Of a stretch of DNA of 64,000 nt, positions 1 to 25,400 are shown one piece after another. Origin of the DNA: Angiostrongylus vasorum (lineage: Eukaryota > Nematoda > Chromadorea > Rhabditida > Metastrongylidae); NCBI GenBank assembly GCA_018806985.1, contig JADANN010000401.1:3162001-3226000 (forward strand), given 5' to 3'. Every line of letters begins with the position of its first letter. Position 1 is the stretch's first letter. The notes under the pieces are model-generated. The model had not been told where the DNA came from and searched no databases. It worked only from the letters and a program-made list of their open reading frames with translations. Position numbers and translations under genes: made by a program.

Positions 1-233
1 AAACATTATTGATTTGCATTGATTGGTAGGAAGCAGTACAAGTGAATCATTGAAATTTTCATTGACTAGATTGATAATTTGCTCTAACACCAATGTTTAT
101 CTTATTTAATGAAATGAAGATTATTTTGCGAAAAAAATATGTAGAACCAATCTATGAAATGAATCAGTTATAACAGTTACAGTCGTAAAGCTTTCACTCA
201 GTGACAGCAAGGCAGCATGTGGGCCAACTGGTA

Positions 234-516
234 AAGATAAAAAGGATAAAGCTTTCGGCGTTGATTAATCCCTCAGAGGTGCGCCGTGGATTCGACTTTA
301 TTAAGCATCATTGGAGGTGAGTGAATGCATATCTGGCCTTTACAATGACTCGCGGTGGCCTACCGATGTATCTAGCCAATTCTGCCATCCTCCTAGACAA
401 GTTGGCGCCAATTTGCCGACCGCAGAGGGAAAGGCTTGGTGAGCCACGGACGCGGGGATCGATCCCATGTGTGTGCTGCAGGGCGCCTCCAACCACTGTG
501 CGCCACACGCACCCTT
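234..516 (-). repeat. tRNA-derived SINE, near full length
   Basis: Copy of the main dispersed family in the window. Its head, read on the minus strand, resembles a tRNA: a GGGTGCG-type acceptor arm, then a pol III A-box-like GGCGCAGTGGTTGG, then a B-box-like GGATCGATCCC. The tail ends in TTTATCC/TTTTTA. The family recurs at least ten times in both orientations. Family assignment rests on these boxes and on a copy with a clean target-site duplication at 27,439. The reading frames it contains are shadows. Confidence 0.8.
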
Positions 517-926
517 ATTTGCTAAGTGGTACGTTATCAATATGTTGAACCTAGTTAGACACTAATATGGCGTATGTTAACGAAGGATAGTACAGACCTC
601 TTCTCCTTTTCCAATTAACTGGTATTTTTGCTGTGACAGAGCAGGATTGCTTCCCTAGAAGCACAGAGTTAACGATTTAGGAGGTGCCAAAATTCATCGG
701 GTGTGGTCGTGACAACTGAAGTTTTCACTCACCTCCACTAAATTTCTTTCCTACATAATGGTGATATTGCCCGGCATAGGTATACTTGTGGATGGACTTC
801 TGGATAGAAACGCTGATTGACCTCATCTCAGCAGCTTCAGTGACCTTACCGCAATATGCTTGCTGCATTTTTCGGCTCAAAATTTAGTCGTCATCTTAAA
901 AATTTCTTATATCTAGGTAAAGCGTA
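517..926. other. no recognisable feature
   Basis: AT-rich DNA between two SINEs. I see no convincing exon, RNA gene or transposon here. Confidence 0.5.
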
Positions 927-1217
927 GAAGGATAAAAGACAAAGCTCTTAGCTTTGATCAATTCCTCAGTTATGCGCCATGTATTCAACTTCATTAAGCA
1001 TAGCTAGAGGTCATTTAATAGATACCTGACACACATATATTTACTTGTGGAAACTTAGCGATGTATCAAGTCACTGCTGTTATTCACCCAAACAAATGTT
1101 GTACTAACTTTCCGACCCCGGAGGATGGAAGGCTTAGTGAGCTCAGGGCGGAGGGTCGAACCAAATACCACGTGTGGATTGCAGGCCACCTGTAAGCAAC
1201 ATGCGCATCAGCCAAGA
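927..1217 (-). repeat. tRNA-derived SINE, degraded
   Basis: Same family as the copy at 234, with many substitutions. The tail-like AAAGCTCTTAGCTTTGATCA, the central GTATCAAGTCACTGCTGTTA and a weakened head are recognisable in order. Confidence 0.65.
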
Positions 1218-3530
1218 TTTGCATGATATTACCCATTAAAGTAACAGCTTATGAAGGAAAGAAGCAAGAGAGAGATCTCAAATGAGCACGGTGAAAGGAT
1301 TTGTGGTAAAAGCGGTTTTCGGCCACCCATTATTCAACGAATTTGCGGTGCAAACAAATCGCTGGCCCAAAGCGATCGAACTGGCCGGAGTGGTCCACCG
1401 CTGGTTTAGAGATTCTCCACTTCGCCTGCCATTTTCTATTGCATAGCTACCTGAAGTAACATTTCGAGCCACATATTCACTGTGCTGAAAACTTCGGTTT
1501 TGCTTTTAATGAACTTCACCACAGTTGTGTGAAAGTTCGGAAGAAAACTTGGCTAGGAGTAAATTCACACCATAGCAGAGTCTGATAGAGCTAGTATGGT
1601 GACACCGTTTTCATCAAAAAACGATAGAACGAAAGATTTCGTGTTAAAATTTGGTACTTTTCGTGTCTCTCGAGCTAAAGATGCACACTGATCTTCTTGA
1701 ACTTTTCGACGAACAACGGGAAGGAATAAAAACCTTCCCTTGTCGCTTGACTGAGTCGATGATGAACAGGATTATAGGTGACATAAGTTGAGGGACGAGG
1801 AAATCCATCTACTTTCATTCTTGACTGCCGTAACATCCCTTGAATATATATGGTTAGTCATTAGTCGCAAAGCCGATAATAGCGTTTATTCACAACGAAC
1901 CCAAATAGTTCCTGAACACTCAAAACTGCGCAGAAATTTCAGAATTCCACATAACAATTCTCAAGCTCTTGCAATGTATTTCTCCTTACATGGGTGTTCT
2001 TTTTATAGGTGGCGCACGTTGACACGAAGCTGTCACTATCGCTACAATGTTTCGTTTGTTCTCTTTTTTTAAACTATCTTGCTTCTAAAAGGGATCAGAA
2101 ATAATCGTAATCTGTATGTATTAAAAGAGCATAGTAGCGTTCTTAATGGAATATTGAGCTTATTTTTTATCGTTATTTGTTTTTATCAGGCTTATCTTAA
2201 AAAGAAAAAAATCTCGATAGCCAGTAGAGTATTTATGATGCCTTGCCTAGAGATGACAAGATGAAGAAAGAGCAAAACCATGTTGTCATAATTTTGCCAT
2301 ATTCTCTTTGGAAGCTTAGCTAAGAGTAAAAATTGAGCTGCTGCAGAGTTTGATGAACAAGGCGCGGCTAACTTTAGCCCACTGACTAGCCAATAATGTG
2401 CAAAAAGAACCAGTCAAGCTTACCGGTGCTCGGTTATGTTCTTATTCTACTCGCTTTTACTAATTAGCACACGAGTAGTGCCCCTGTCGAAAATTACGAA
2501 AAGAGAACTGAGTTGACGACACAGACATATGCTTTATTAATGTTGCTTCCTTAGTGCTCTTATTGCTCACCAATAAAATGAGTCTATACACACATGTATA
2601 CACATCCAAAGACACTCAAAGGCATACATGTGCTTGTATATACATAGACATAAACGTAAACATAGACGCATACACACACACATAGACAAGCAAACACACC
2701 TAGTCAGCAATAAAGAGAGCTGACACAAAACTACAAGACACCAACCCACTTAGCTGTGTAGGCGCTCGGCACCAAAAACGTCTGCTGCTAAACGTTCTCA
2801 GCGAAAAAGCCTAATAAATTCGTGAGACGTCTTGACACACATTAACGCAAGGCGGTAATGTCGTGCACATAGAGAAGCTTCTCAACAATTAGGCAGTCAC
2901 ATTCAATCACTAATTTGTAACCGTCCGTAGCTTTTTCTATGACGCTATGCCTTTTTTGCTCAATTTTTTTTAGCACGTTGTGGAATTCTTTATTCATAAA
3001 AGATCAGAGAGAGCGCGATTTGTTGACGTCTGTTGAATTTCGGTCCACCTTTTGAGGAAGTGTTTGCGTTTGTACGATGACCAAAAGTGTGGCGACTATT
3101 CAACGTCCGAGACGTGAACATCACGACATCGCTAATATAAACGAGTATGAACTAAACACTAAAAAAACTTTTTAATCTTCATAAAAGAAACTTCCATAGT
3201 CTTGCTCTATGAATCTGAATGGTGATTGTCAATGAAATTCGAAATGAGAGCCGATCAGCACCACTCAGTTGCTTTGTTGTAAAAAAAGGAACGTTTCGAA
3301 ACTACGGAGTAAGCGATAAAAGCGAAGGGATCACAATAATTAGGAAGAGGAAGAAGACGGAAGTATAACAGTAGACGTATTAATACGGCAAATAATAAAG
3401 ACTTTACTGTTGAATACGAGTGGAGATATTTATACGAACTAACTCGAAGGTACGTCTCTCCATTTAAATGAACTGTTATGGGTAATGTTAACTATTTTAT
3501 TTACTGCCTCTTGCAATTTTTTCACGGCAG
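1218..3530. other. gene-poor stretch, nothing recognised except CA-rich DNA
   Basis: No exon chain or transposase motif could be supported. The only structured piece is a CA/TA-rich low-complexity tract near 2,580-2,700, which produces a spurious Cys/Leu-rich minus-strand reading frame. The short frames at 1,278-1,472 and 1,788-2,264 have no recognisable domain. Confidence 0.45.
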
Positions 3531-3905
3531 GGTATTATATGTGATACAACTACAATGATGCTGAGATACTTGGAGAACTCCGGACCGACCGCAACTATCT
3601 GCGGTGGGGAACTACCTCGCTACTACCCTTTTCGGGGACTAACGCGTTCACTACCTACACTCTTAGCTCATATGGGTTCATTGCCGATTTCGGCTCTCCA
3701 GGTCAATTCCGTTGACATGTGATTGCTGATGGCACTGATCGATAGAACTAGCTGAGAGATAGTCGAAACGATGGATCCGTATGGTGGTGGTGAACGTGTT
3801 AGTTCCCAGAAAAGGCAATAGCGCGTTCGTTCTCCACCGCAGACACCTGCGGTCCGGAGTTTTGCAAATATCCTAGCACCATTGTGGTAATATGTGTAAT
3901 GTTTT
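3531..3905. repeat. inverted-repeat element, tRNA-like arms, deleted form
   Basis: The first ~100 bp (TACAATGATGCTGAGATACT onward) is the inverted complement of the last ~100 bp (ending TAGCACCATTGTGGTA). The right arm is longer and includes CTGAGAGATAGTCGAAAC and a GGTGGTGGTGAACG segment. The same family occurs full length at 12,318-12,910, so this copy has lost most of one arm. The arms contain a B-box-like GGTTCGTTCCC in better copies, hence tRNA-like. No protein is encoded. Confidence 0.65.
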
Positions 3906-4404
3906 GTCTCAATTCATAGGATGCGTATCCTTGTCATACGAATGATTTGATGTGTGATGAATGATAAATTTTGGACCAAACCTTATAAAAACCTTGGTTT
4001 TTTGCAAGAAGCATTACGTCCAAAACATGTAAAAAATCATGTTCTGTGGAAAAAACAATGTTGAGTCATAAATTGGTCAGTAAACATTTCGCGAGACGAA
4101 GGCGGGAAATCATACAACACAGTTCTTACGTGATTTCTTACGATTTCATATCAGTGTTTCTTCTTGCGCTGTTTTTTTGGGTCTAGACTTGTTTCTCATC
4201 TATTCCGGCAATCTGAAATGTTGTGGCTTCGGATTGTTGAAATACTGCAACTGACCAGCACAATCGTTAGGCCAACGAACTCTGGCCAAAAAATAAAGAA
4301 GCCCGACTCCATAATCAGAGGGACAAACTGTCTGTGAAGATTCTTTCTACTTCTTTTTTAGCAAACACGAGGTGTTTTTTTATTTTCTTATTTGCGTACA
4401 AGCT

Positions 4405-4433
4405 GACGTTTCGGCGGATTTCGCCTTCCTCAG
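4405..4433 (-). ncRNA. minimal hammerhead ribozyme motif (left arm)
   Basis: On the minus strand the order is CTGAGGA, a GGCG/CGCC stem II, GAAAC, then GTC, matching the conserved hammerhead core (CUGANGA, GAAA, NUH). Flanking CAGGCT and AGCTTG can pair as a 6-bp stem I with one G-U pair. Helix III is only the 2-bp AC/GU without a loop, the minimal form known from Penelope-like elements, which is thought to act as a dimer. Activity is not shown. Confidence 0.65.
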
Positions 4434-4777
4434 AGCCTGGAAAGGTCAAGTTGACTGCAATCTACACGGCCAAACCCTCCATAAGCAAACAGAGAAAGTG
4501 CTGAACCAAAATTTCAGTCACATTGAACACAGAGCCTTTGCACACTCACCGTTTTCTATGAGTCTTCCACTAAATATGAGATGGGCACATTGCGATCCCA
4601 TGTGAATCCTGTGCTGTTGGTCTCCACGTGACATATTTAGTGCAAGACTCATAGGAAGCGGTGAGTGTGCAAAGACTCTGTGTTCAATATGATTGAAATT
4701 TTGGTTCAGCATTTTCTCTGTTTGATTAAGGAGGTGTTTGGCCGTGTAGATTGCAGTCAACTTGAGCTTTCCAGGCT

Positions 4778-4806
4778 CTGAGGAAGGCGAAATCCGCCGA
4801 AACGTC
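4778..4806 (+). ncRNA. minimal hammerhead ribozyme motif (right arm)
   Basis: Plus-strand mirror of the left-arm motif: CTGAGGA, stem II GGCG/CGCC, GAAAC, GTC, with the same 6-bp stem I. All core positions are intact. The predicted cleavage site follows C4806. Confidence 0.65.
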
Positions 4807-5074
4807 AGCTTGTAAAGAAATAAAATAACACCTCATGTTTGCTAAACAAAAGTAGAAAGAATTATTCAGTCAACGCCGAGGTTAATAGAAAAGACGTGGG
4901 AGTCTGTGAAGATATTTTGATGTGAATAACACTAAAGACACTTTCTTAATTTTTAAGATCATCAGTTTCGTGTTTGCAATTGTACGAATAATTGGGTAAG
5001 AAAACGTGCATTGAAATTATTACATCACTTAACATCGATATTCTTCCAATTTTTCACATTAGCCATTGAACTAA

Positions 5075-5700
5075 GAAATATTCTCGTAGTTTTATGTTGT
5101 AGAAAAGATAGAAATGTGAATTATATATAGCTTTCGTTCCCTTATATACCACCAAACTTTATTGTGGCCAATGTCTCGGCGCCTACGCCTTCTTCAAAGC
5201 CGCATTGAATAGAGTCATAGACCGCAGCCGTACTTCCTCACAGTATGGGTGGTCGTCGTCGTATCGAATCGAATCCAACGAATGTGAGCCCCGATCGAAT
5301 GAAGAACTTCAATTGGCGGGCCTTTTTATAAAGGACCATTGTTGATTGACTGATGGTCGGTTAATAATGGTTTGTTCTTCTCCAAACATTCCACTCTTCC
5401 GCGATCGGAACTAGATTAGCTAGTACATTGAGCAGTAATCATGAAAAATCATTGTATTCTTAGGGTTATTCGGCTTACACGTGGTTGTTATAAATTTCTT
5501 CTTCGGCTAACCTTTCGGCGCTTTCGCCAAGTAGTGAGTAAATCTACAGCATCGTCAAAGGTGGCTACTTCATTAAAGTGGCGCTCCACTTTAGATAATT
5601 TAACTCTTTGTGTTCCACGCTTCGAATAAAGTAGAGACGTCGAAAAAGTTAGCCGAGTGAAGATTTTTATGACAAGTTCGTATAAGCTAAACAATCGAAA
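5075..5700. repeat. decayed hammerhead/PLE-end-like inverted repeats
   Basis: This insertion-like segment separates stretches homologous to unit B. It contains two diverged motif pairs: near 5,170-5,205 the minus strand reads TTGAAGAAGGCG, GGCGCC, GAGAC, and near 5,505-5,535 it reads GGCGAAAGCGCCGAAAGGTT. Around 5,460-5,690, CGGCTTACACG...TTCGGCTAACC is roughly complementary to AAGTTAGCCGAGTG...GTATAAGC. It resembles the ends of the PLE elements nearby, but the hammerhead core is mutated (GAGAC for GAAAC). Confidence 0.4.
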
Positions 5701-6093
5701 AATATACTGGCTTGGAATGTTGGTGGATCTTAGTAAGTCCTTAAATAGGCCAGCTGTGTACTAGATATCTGTACGATGCTAGGAATACATTCCAGTGCTT
5801 GGCGCACTACAAAAGGAATGATCAACACCGGCATTTTGTACTTCATGCTTTTTTTCCAAGAAATCTATGACGAATGAAAATCAGTATTCCTTGTCAGTTC
5901 TTCGACTTGATGTATCATCCTCATTCAGTTCTCTGTGTTTGAATAACAACATATCTTGTGCTATATAGACGGACTTTATAGCCATCATCGAGATCCATAT
6001 GTCCAATAATATTGTCTTTAAGAGGTCGTATAGTTACGGAACGGTTTCATCAGCATAAAAGTGGACGACATAAACTACTACGAGAGACCATAA
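5700..6093 (+). promoter_or_regulatory. 5' flank of chitinase A, conserved in copy B
   Basis: The ~400 bp before the start codon aligns with 22,140-22,495 before copy B, for example CTTTAAGAGGTCGTATAGT against CTTTAAGAGGTGCTATAGT and GGTTTCATCAG against GGTTTCGTCAG. A TATA-like CATAAAAG lies about 40 bp before the ATG in A. Conservation beyond the coding exons suggests regulatory content, but no specific factor site is proven. Confidence 0.4.
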
Positions 6094-19152
<13,059 letters not shown>

Positions 19153-19484
19153 TTCATATTATAAGTTGTTATGTTCGCTTTATACCGCAAAGATACCTCA
19201 TAAAAAATAGTTTTCGCAGTTTTTCAATGGATGTACTCTTGTATGTTAACTACATTGAAGTGTCCAGAGAAACATACACTTTATCATAGCGATTGGATCA
19301 ATACATTTCATTGATCAATTCATTTATTTTGGTCTAATGTTTCAGAGAATACCTTCGAACTGTTATCCCTCAAAATCATATCCTTATATAGAGTGTATGT
19401 AAATAATCGACATAGACTTTATGAGTTTCTTTTCTGCTCCTAGCTCTTTGTCTTTCACAATAGCAAACTCTGATATAGACCGTA

Positions 19485-19705
19485 GACGACGGAGTTCCCG
19501 GTGTTGATCAATCACAGTGGATGTTCATGCGTTCGACCATCAAGTATCGTTAGAGGTGAATGAATAGATATTTGGCCTTTAGAACGACTTGTGGTGCCCT
19601 TCAGATATATCAAATCGGTGTTGCCATCCTTCCAGACAAGTCTGGTGCCAATGTGAACCACCTGGAGAAATGAAAAGCTAGGTGAGCCCGAGAGGAGAGA
19701 ACCTT
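19485..19705 (-). repeat. SINE remnant
   Basis: GTGTTGATCAATCACAGTGG, ATATCAAATCGGTGTTGCCA and CCAGACAAGTCTGGTGCCAA follow the SINE order; the head is lost. Confidence 0.55.
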
Positions 19706-19954
19706 TTGATGACGATTTGAGAAGCCCAGTTTCTTGCATCTCCACAAAAAAGCAGTGGTAAACCACCAACATATCCGTCATATGACAAATGTGATGGAAA
19801 CTGTACCCACGACCATTCATGAGAAGAAAAACTTCATATATAGCGCTGATCAATGACGGAGACTAAACTAGACTACGAATTATGACGACTCTGCGACTTC
19901 TCTACATATTAAATTCATTGAATTCATGTTCATGATCTGTTCGGAAATAGAACA

Positions 19955-20640
19955 AAGCATAGAAGGACAGAAATTGTTCGATTTCGATCAATAATCTCGG
20001 GATGCCTCACACATTTTACTACATTCTCCACATACAGGTGAATGAATGCATATTTGGAGTAAAAGACGCCTTGGGGTGGGCTGCTGATGTATCAAATCAA
20101 ATCAATATAATCACGATATGATGTGAAATACAACTACAATGATATTGAGATATTTGCAAAACTCCGAACCGCAGGTTTCTGCGCCGAGGATCGAACCTCG
20201 TTATTACCCGTTCAGGGGCTAATGTATTTGCCACCATACCATATGCAACAGCTTCAGCTTAACTGAGTTCAATGCCGATTTGTGTTCCCCAGATCAATCT
20301 CGTCGACAGATGATTGCCGATAGTGCCTATAAAACACAGGCTGTGAGAAAGGCGAAACGTAGGACAAGCATGGTGTGGTGGTGAACAAGTTAGTCCCCTG
20401 CAAAGGGTAACAACGACGTTCGATTTTCACCGCAGACACCTGCACTCCGGTGTTTGGCAAATATCTAAACATCATTGTAGTATCAAATCATTGCTTTATT
20501 TTCCGAGAAAAGTCTGGCACCAACCTACAGACCTTTGTCTGCTCGAATGTTCGGTATATCCGCGGCGTTGAATCACACCAGCAACCCATCCTGTGGGTGT
20601 TACAGGACACCTTTAACCACTTATTTTACCTGATACGTGA
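19955..20640 (-). repeat. SINE remnant split by another element
   Basis: The tail half lies at 19,955-20,099 and the head half at 20,481-20,640. The break falls in the family's GTATCAAGTCACTGC segment, where the inverted-repeat element inserted. Confidence 0.6.
20100..20480. repeat. tRNA-like inverted-repeat element with 10-bp TSD
   Basis: Flanked by TATCAAATCA at 20,090-20,099 and 20,481-20,490. Internally it runs from TACAACTACAATGATATTGA to CTAAACATCATTGTAG, the same deleted type as 3,531-3,905. The duplicated flank shows that it moved as a unit. Confidence 0.7.
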
Positions 20641-21239
20641 GATTTTTTGTTGCTATCGTTGGTCATTTTCAGTGTTTTTACAATTCTGCGCAATTGATTT
20701 GTGATCTTCTGAGTCACCTATGGGTCCAAATCCCTACGTTTCCTAGCCAGTATTCTCAAATTGTTTTTGTATCATCCTTGCTTCTTTCCTAATAAAAAGT
20801 ACCTATTCGTGGACCTATTAGGATTATTTGAAGTACACTTCCTACCAATTTTCCGCGCTTACTATTGTCAAGCTTTTCGTCATTAAAAGAAATCTGTTTT
20901 TGTCAGTCTTCGCTTTTATTTTTACTGGTTCGGAATTCCCGTGGCTTACGCTTCTCTAGAGAAGTCCATTTTGTCGTCTACCGGATTTCGCAATGTTTTC
21001 CACCTTATGCTCTATAAATAAATCATACGACATTTTATATTCTACACAACACGAAGAAGCAAAAATAACTATGAGTTTTTGATTCAGGAGTTAATGGCCC
21101 TCCTAGTAGGATGAGTAAACCGCTTGATCTTTTAAATGACCAAGCAAATATTACGCGCAAACGAAAGAGTTGGCAGTGGGAGAACTCTGTTCTAATACCG
21201 CTCCAATTCTGTTGCGCTATTAACTATCTGCTATTGACT

Positions 21240-21640
21240 TGTTTGTCGATGATTTGTTTGGGAAGTTCTTTGCTGGTTCTCCTGCAGATTACAATAAAAT
21301 GGGCTCGTCTCCTTAACCAAGCATTCAGCCACGGTAAGACTGGTGTTAACAATTATCGGCGAAATGACGCCTTCCAGCATCCAGTAAAATCAGACATGAG
21401 CTTCAACACCACATAATATGCCATACCTCTACTTATGAAAGGGATCGCTAACAGTATATGGCGAAACTCTGTAGGCGTAACAACTTTTTGTGCACGGTTT
21501 AATTAACTTTGTGGGATATATTTGTGTAATATGATGTGGGATTTTCCTCACATAAAGGATCAGAGAGAAAAGTGTAGCAGATAGCGCAATGATGGTGATG
21601 CTACTGATTACACGGAAGGTCTGGCTTATACCCACGTGAG
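21240..21640 (-). pseudogene. piggyBac-like transposase scrap
   Basis: Minus-strand sequence aligns by eye with the better remnant at 33,540-34,345: SCYAYRVSPYTVSDP here against LCTRGGYTYRILVYNGSN there, and both share GTCGATGA(C/T)TTGTTTG and a CTCCT(A/G)CAGA segment. Too decayed to show catalytic residues. Confidence 0.4.
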
Positions 21641-22139
21641 TTGAAATGCTGTGGCATCAGATTCTTGAAATACTTCAGTTGATCGGTGCTACCTTTGAGC
21701 AAGCAAATTCGAGTCGCCCCCTGAGCTCGAAAACTAGTTGTTAGTGAGTCAGTGAATGTGCTTTGATGAAAATACTACAGAACTATATCAACTTAGTTTC
21801 CACATTTATCAATTTTACATTGATCTTTGTACAAATAAATGGCTAAGAAAATTTCCATTGTAATTTTGACATCATTTCACATCGATAGCCCTCCAATATC
21901 TCACATTAGTCATTTATACCAAGAGATCGCGTTGTAGTTTTATGCTGCAAAAAAATATGGAAACGTGAACTAGGTGTGGATGTCGGTGCCTTTCCACAGA
22001 AACAAGCACGTGTAACGCTGTAGTTAGAGGTGTTCGGTAGTACACACGTGGTCATTAGATCGATCATCCGCCCTGGGCAACTTACTCGGGGTCATGTCTG
22101 ACTTGACTGCGAGAGTAGTAAACAATGACTTTGTACATC

Positions 22140-22495
22140 GGTAGACTACGGCAAGTCCTTTTATAGGCCAACTATGCATCTAGTTACATTTTTTGATGCT
22201 GTGAATGTATTCCAATGCATAGAGCTTAGCTAACGCATTGATCAACACCAAAATTTTGCTCTTTATACCTTTTTTTTCGCAAAAACCTTTAGCAAGTGAA
22301 ATCGATTTTCTTCGGCCGTTTATTCTCTATATGTTCGAATAACAGCTTATCTTGAGTTATACGAAATACACGGTACTTGTAACTTGTACTGAGATCTGGA
22401 TGTTGAGTAATGTTTCCTTTAAGAGGTGCTATAGTCACATAAAGGTTTCGTCAGTATAGAAGCAGACGAGATAAGCCACTAAGAGGAACCATTAA
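22140..22495 (+). promoter_or_regulatory. 5' flank of chitinase B, conserved with A
   Basis: Aligns with 5,700-6,093. It contains GCTTATCT near 22,347 (a GATA-type AGATAAGC on the other strand); the equivalent in copy A reads CATATCTT, so the site is not shared. A regulatory role is inferred from conservation only. Confidence 0.35.
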
Positions 22496-25400
22496 ATGTC
22501 AACCGGACTGCTCATCCTCGCGGCCCTTATCGGTAATTATTCACTTCATGAACTCATCTAATTAATCGCTTTAGAAAACCAGTGCATAGAAAGACAACGT
22601 AAGACCATCTTTTTAAATAACCAAGGTGGTTTCATTACGCTTAGTTGGACTTAAAATTGTTGCTTTGCCATCTGTTAATTTTTTCATGACGGAATTGTTT
22701 ATAAAGGAAATTTTCATTGACAAGGTGTGATAGTTATTAAGGTCATGAGGATTGATTCAGAGCAATGAAACTCTTCCCAATATGACTCCAAGCATATGTT
22801 TCCCAACTTCTTTCAGGAAGTGGACATGGTGTGATACCTCGATCACAGTGCCCAGATGCCGCAAAGTATGGCACTGGACCGCCGTCAAGCTGTGTAATGC
22901 CGTCCGATCCTAGTAATCTGCCATCATCATCGTTAGAGCAGTGGTTCACAAAGGAGGTGTTCGAGGTGAGAACATACTTTTCTTTAATGTGGCAAAAAGA
23001 TGAGACGGTTGTTCAAAACTTGCTCTAAATATTTGTTACACCATTATTTTTTTTTCTTTCATGCAACACATGTGCACAGGTTCGACTATTCACCGAATAG
23101 AAAAGACCACAAACCCAGCACCCGTAATGAATCGTCAAATTGGCAGCATAATCGCCTTGCAAAAGGTTTATTCGATTTGCAAGGGCCCTGGACAACCTGT
23201 GACGAAAAGCAAAGAATCTTTCTACGAGGATTTCAGAGATAACTATTTCCATGAGCATTCAACGACATTCGTAGAGAAGGTAAAGCCATCACATGTCAAG
23301 TGGACCCACGTGCAAATCCGATGAACATCTTGAATGAGTGATGCAAGTAAATAAATACAAAGTAAACAAGTAAATCAATAAGATATGACTCCAACTATGG
23401 CGACAAAGTGCGGTGTTTTTCCACAACTGTGGCATTTTTCTTTGGATTCGTTCTTACAGGATCTGTTCCCCCTTCGCTAACATTGGTTGGGGGACCGCAT
23501 CCGTGTTCACCCTACTCATATGAGGCGTTCGTGATTGCAGCCAGATATTTTCCAAAATTCGGGACGAGTAGTCCGAATACAGTAAGTTGAAGTTTCGTTG
23601 ATCATCTTTGAGTCAAGATAGATGAATAATATGATCACTTGCCATGAAGAAGCGCTTATGTAGATCTTCAATGAGACGGAAAATACTCGAAGAGATCTAG
23701 CGGCGTTTTTTGCACATGCCATACAAGAAACAGGAGAGAATAATGCAGCATTATATAGGTTAGTTTAAAATTAAAACAAAGAATGGTTTTTCGTTTTAGG
23801 GTCTATGCAATTTCGAGGAGCTAACGGATTTTCGGTCTGGAGATTTATTGATTCTAGACCACGAATTTTTCATAGTATTGATTTGATAGCTAGCTAAAGC
23901 AACGAACATTCTGTACCCTCCCACAAATGGACTTACTAAGGCATTATTATTATATCAGTGCCTTATCTTTTTTGCTAGGGATTCGACTGTTAAAATCTCA
24001 GTAGTCTAGGAATGGCCGAAGTTCTTTGTACTATTGAATCATTGATAACTGTCCGACATTCGAGAATATTATAACTGTGTAAAAATTCTGAAATGAGTAG
24101 TATACCTCAGTGTGATATGATTTAATGAATTTATGCACATCGACATACTCCACCTCTGTAGGATGACAGGTTATCACTTTTCTCAATTTTCTTGATGAAT
24201 ATTACGTTGATCTTTCCCTTTCAGTTCAATGTTCTTTTGTCCATTATCCACCAACATTTCGCCTACCGTCTTAACTACCAGAACCCGAACAGATGATCTG
24301 AATTTTCCAGCGTTCCAAAAAACGGACAGCTGATCGATTTTTTATCAGGGATAATCGATCGGAAAAGGAAGCGACTGATTGCTTCTATCGCGGTGGTCTC
24401 TACAATTGGTTTGAAGGTGGTCCAGTATCTTCGTTGCTCGAACCTGACTCACCTGGGTTCAGTCCAAGCGACGGCGATAAGTGTATTGAACATGGGCGGT
24501 GAGACTTACTCTCGAGCTTTTCACTGTAAAAGTCCAAAAAATTTATTATTAGGTCTGTTAGTGTGGAGGAAAGTCTGCTCTTTTTATATCTGTTATAGGT
24601 TTCTCGAGATTTATCATTTTAGCATTTTTATAGGGTTTAACTTTAGTATTAATCAACGTGATATTCGTGTCCTTTCTTTGTACGAGTGAAGGATGAACAT
24701 AATGCCGCGGCAGGAGCTCGGAATATCATCAACTTTGGGGTGAAGGTAGTGTTGATGAATCAACAGTGCGAACACGGATCCGGAAATTCCATTCTAGTGA
24801 TTTCGACCTCGAAGATAAGAAGGCCCGCGAACGTCGCAATGAACTTGACGACGACTGATTGAAGGCGCTGGTAGAAGCAAAAACATGAACAGCCGTTCCA
24901 GAGCTTGCAGAGCAGCTTGGCGTAAGCGCAGGAACAATTTCCACTCTTGACTTGAATGGCATAGGAAGAAAAAAACTCGACAAGTGGGTGCCGCACGAAT
25001 TAAACGATCATCAAAAAGATCGCCGTTCTGAAGTGTCATCTGCTCTTATTCTGCGCAACAAAACGGCCCTTTTCTTGATCGGATTGTGACGTGCTACGAG
25101 AAATGGATTCTGTACGGCAGCCGGCGACGTTCAGCTCAATGGTTGGATTGCGATCAGGCTCTACAGCACTTCTCAAAGCCGTAATTGCACCTATAAAAGG
25201 TTATGGTGACTGTTTGATGGTCCGCAGCGGGGTTGATTCATCACAGTTTTTTGAATCCGAACGAGATGATTACGGCAGAGAACTATTGCCAACAAATCGA
25301 CGAAAGGCACCATAGGCTTCTACAACAACGACAGGCATTAGTCAAGAGAAAGAGACCAATCGTACTCCACGACAACGCCCGGCCTCACGTTGCGGAACCA

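Larger units (their letters stand above)
4342..4901. mobile_element. foldback Penelope-like (PLE) derivative with two hammerhead motifs
   Basis: A ~560-bp element flanked by a perfect 12-bp direct repeat GTCTGTGAAGAT (4,330-4,341 and 4,902-4,913), consistent with a target-site duplication. Inside, two arms of roughly 240 bp form an inverted repeat around a ~50-bp centre near 4,580-4,630. Each arm carries a hammerhead-ribozyme-like motif pointing outward. The related copy at 7,035-8,500 contains PLE reverse-transcriptase fragments, and PLEs are known to carry minimal hammerheads, so this is read as a non-autonomous PLE derivative. The matching position in the duplicated unit B (about 21,720-21,760) lacks it. 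Confidence 0.7.
19153..21639. other. region between the two chitinase genes
   Basis: No gene recognised. It holds two SINE remnants, one inverted-repeat element nested in one of them (20,100-20,480), and a piggyBac-like scrap near the right side. The stretch 20,640-21,100 shows nothing assignable. Confidence 0.5.

Noticed and set aside
24793..25039. Minus-strand Ser/Phe-rich frames near the mariner
   Set aside because: Shadows of the plus-strand mariner transposase remnant.
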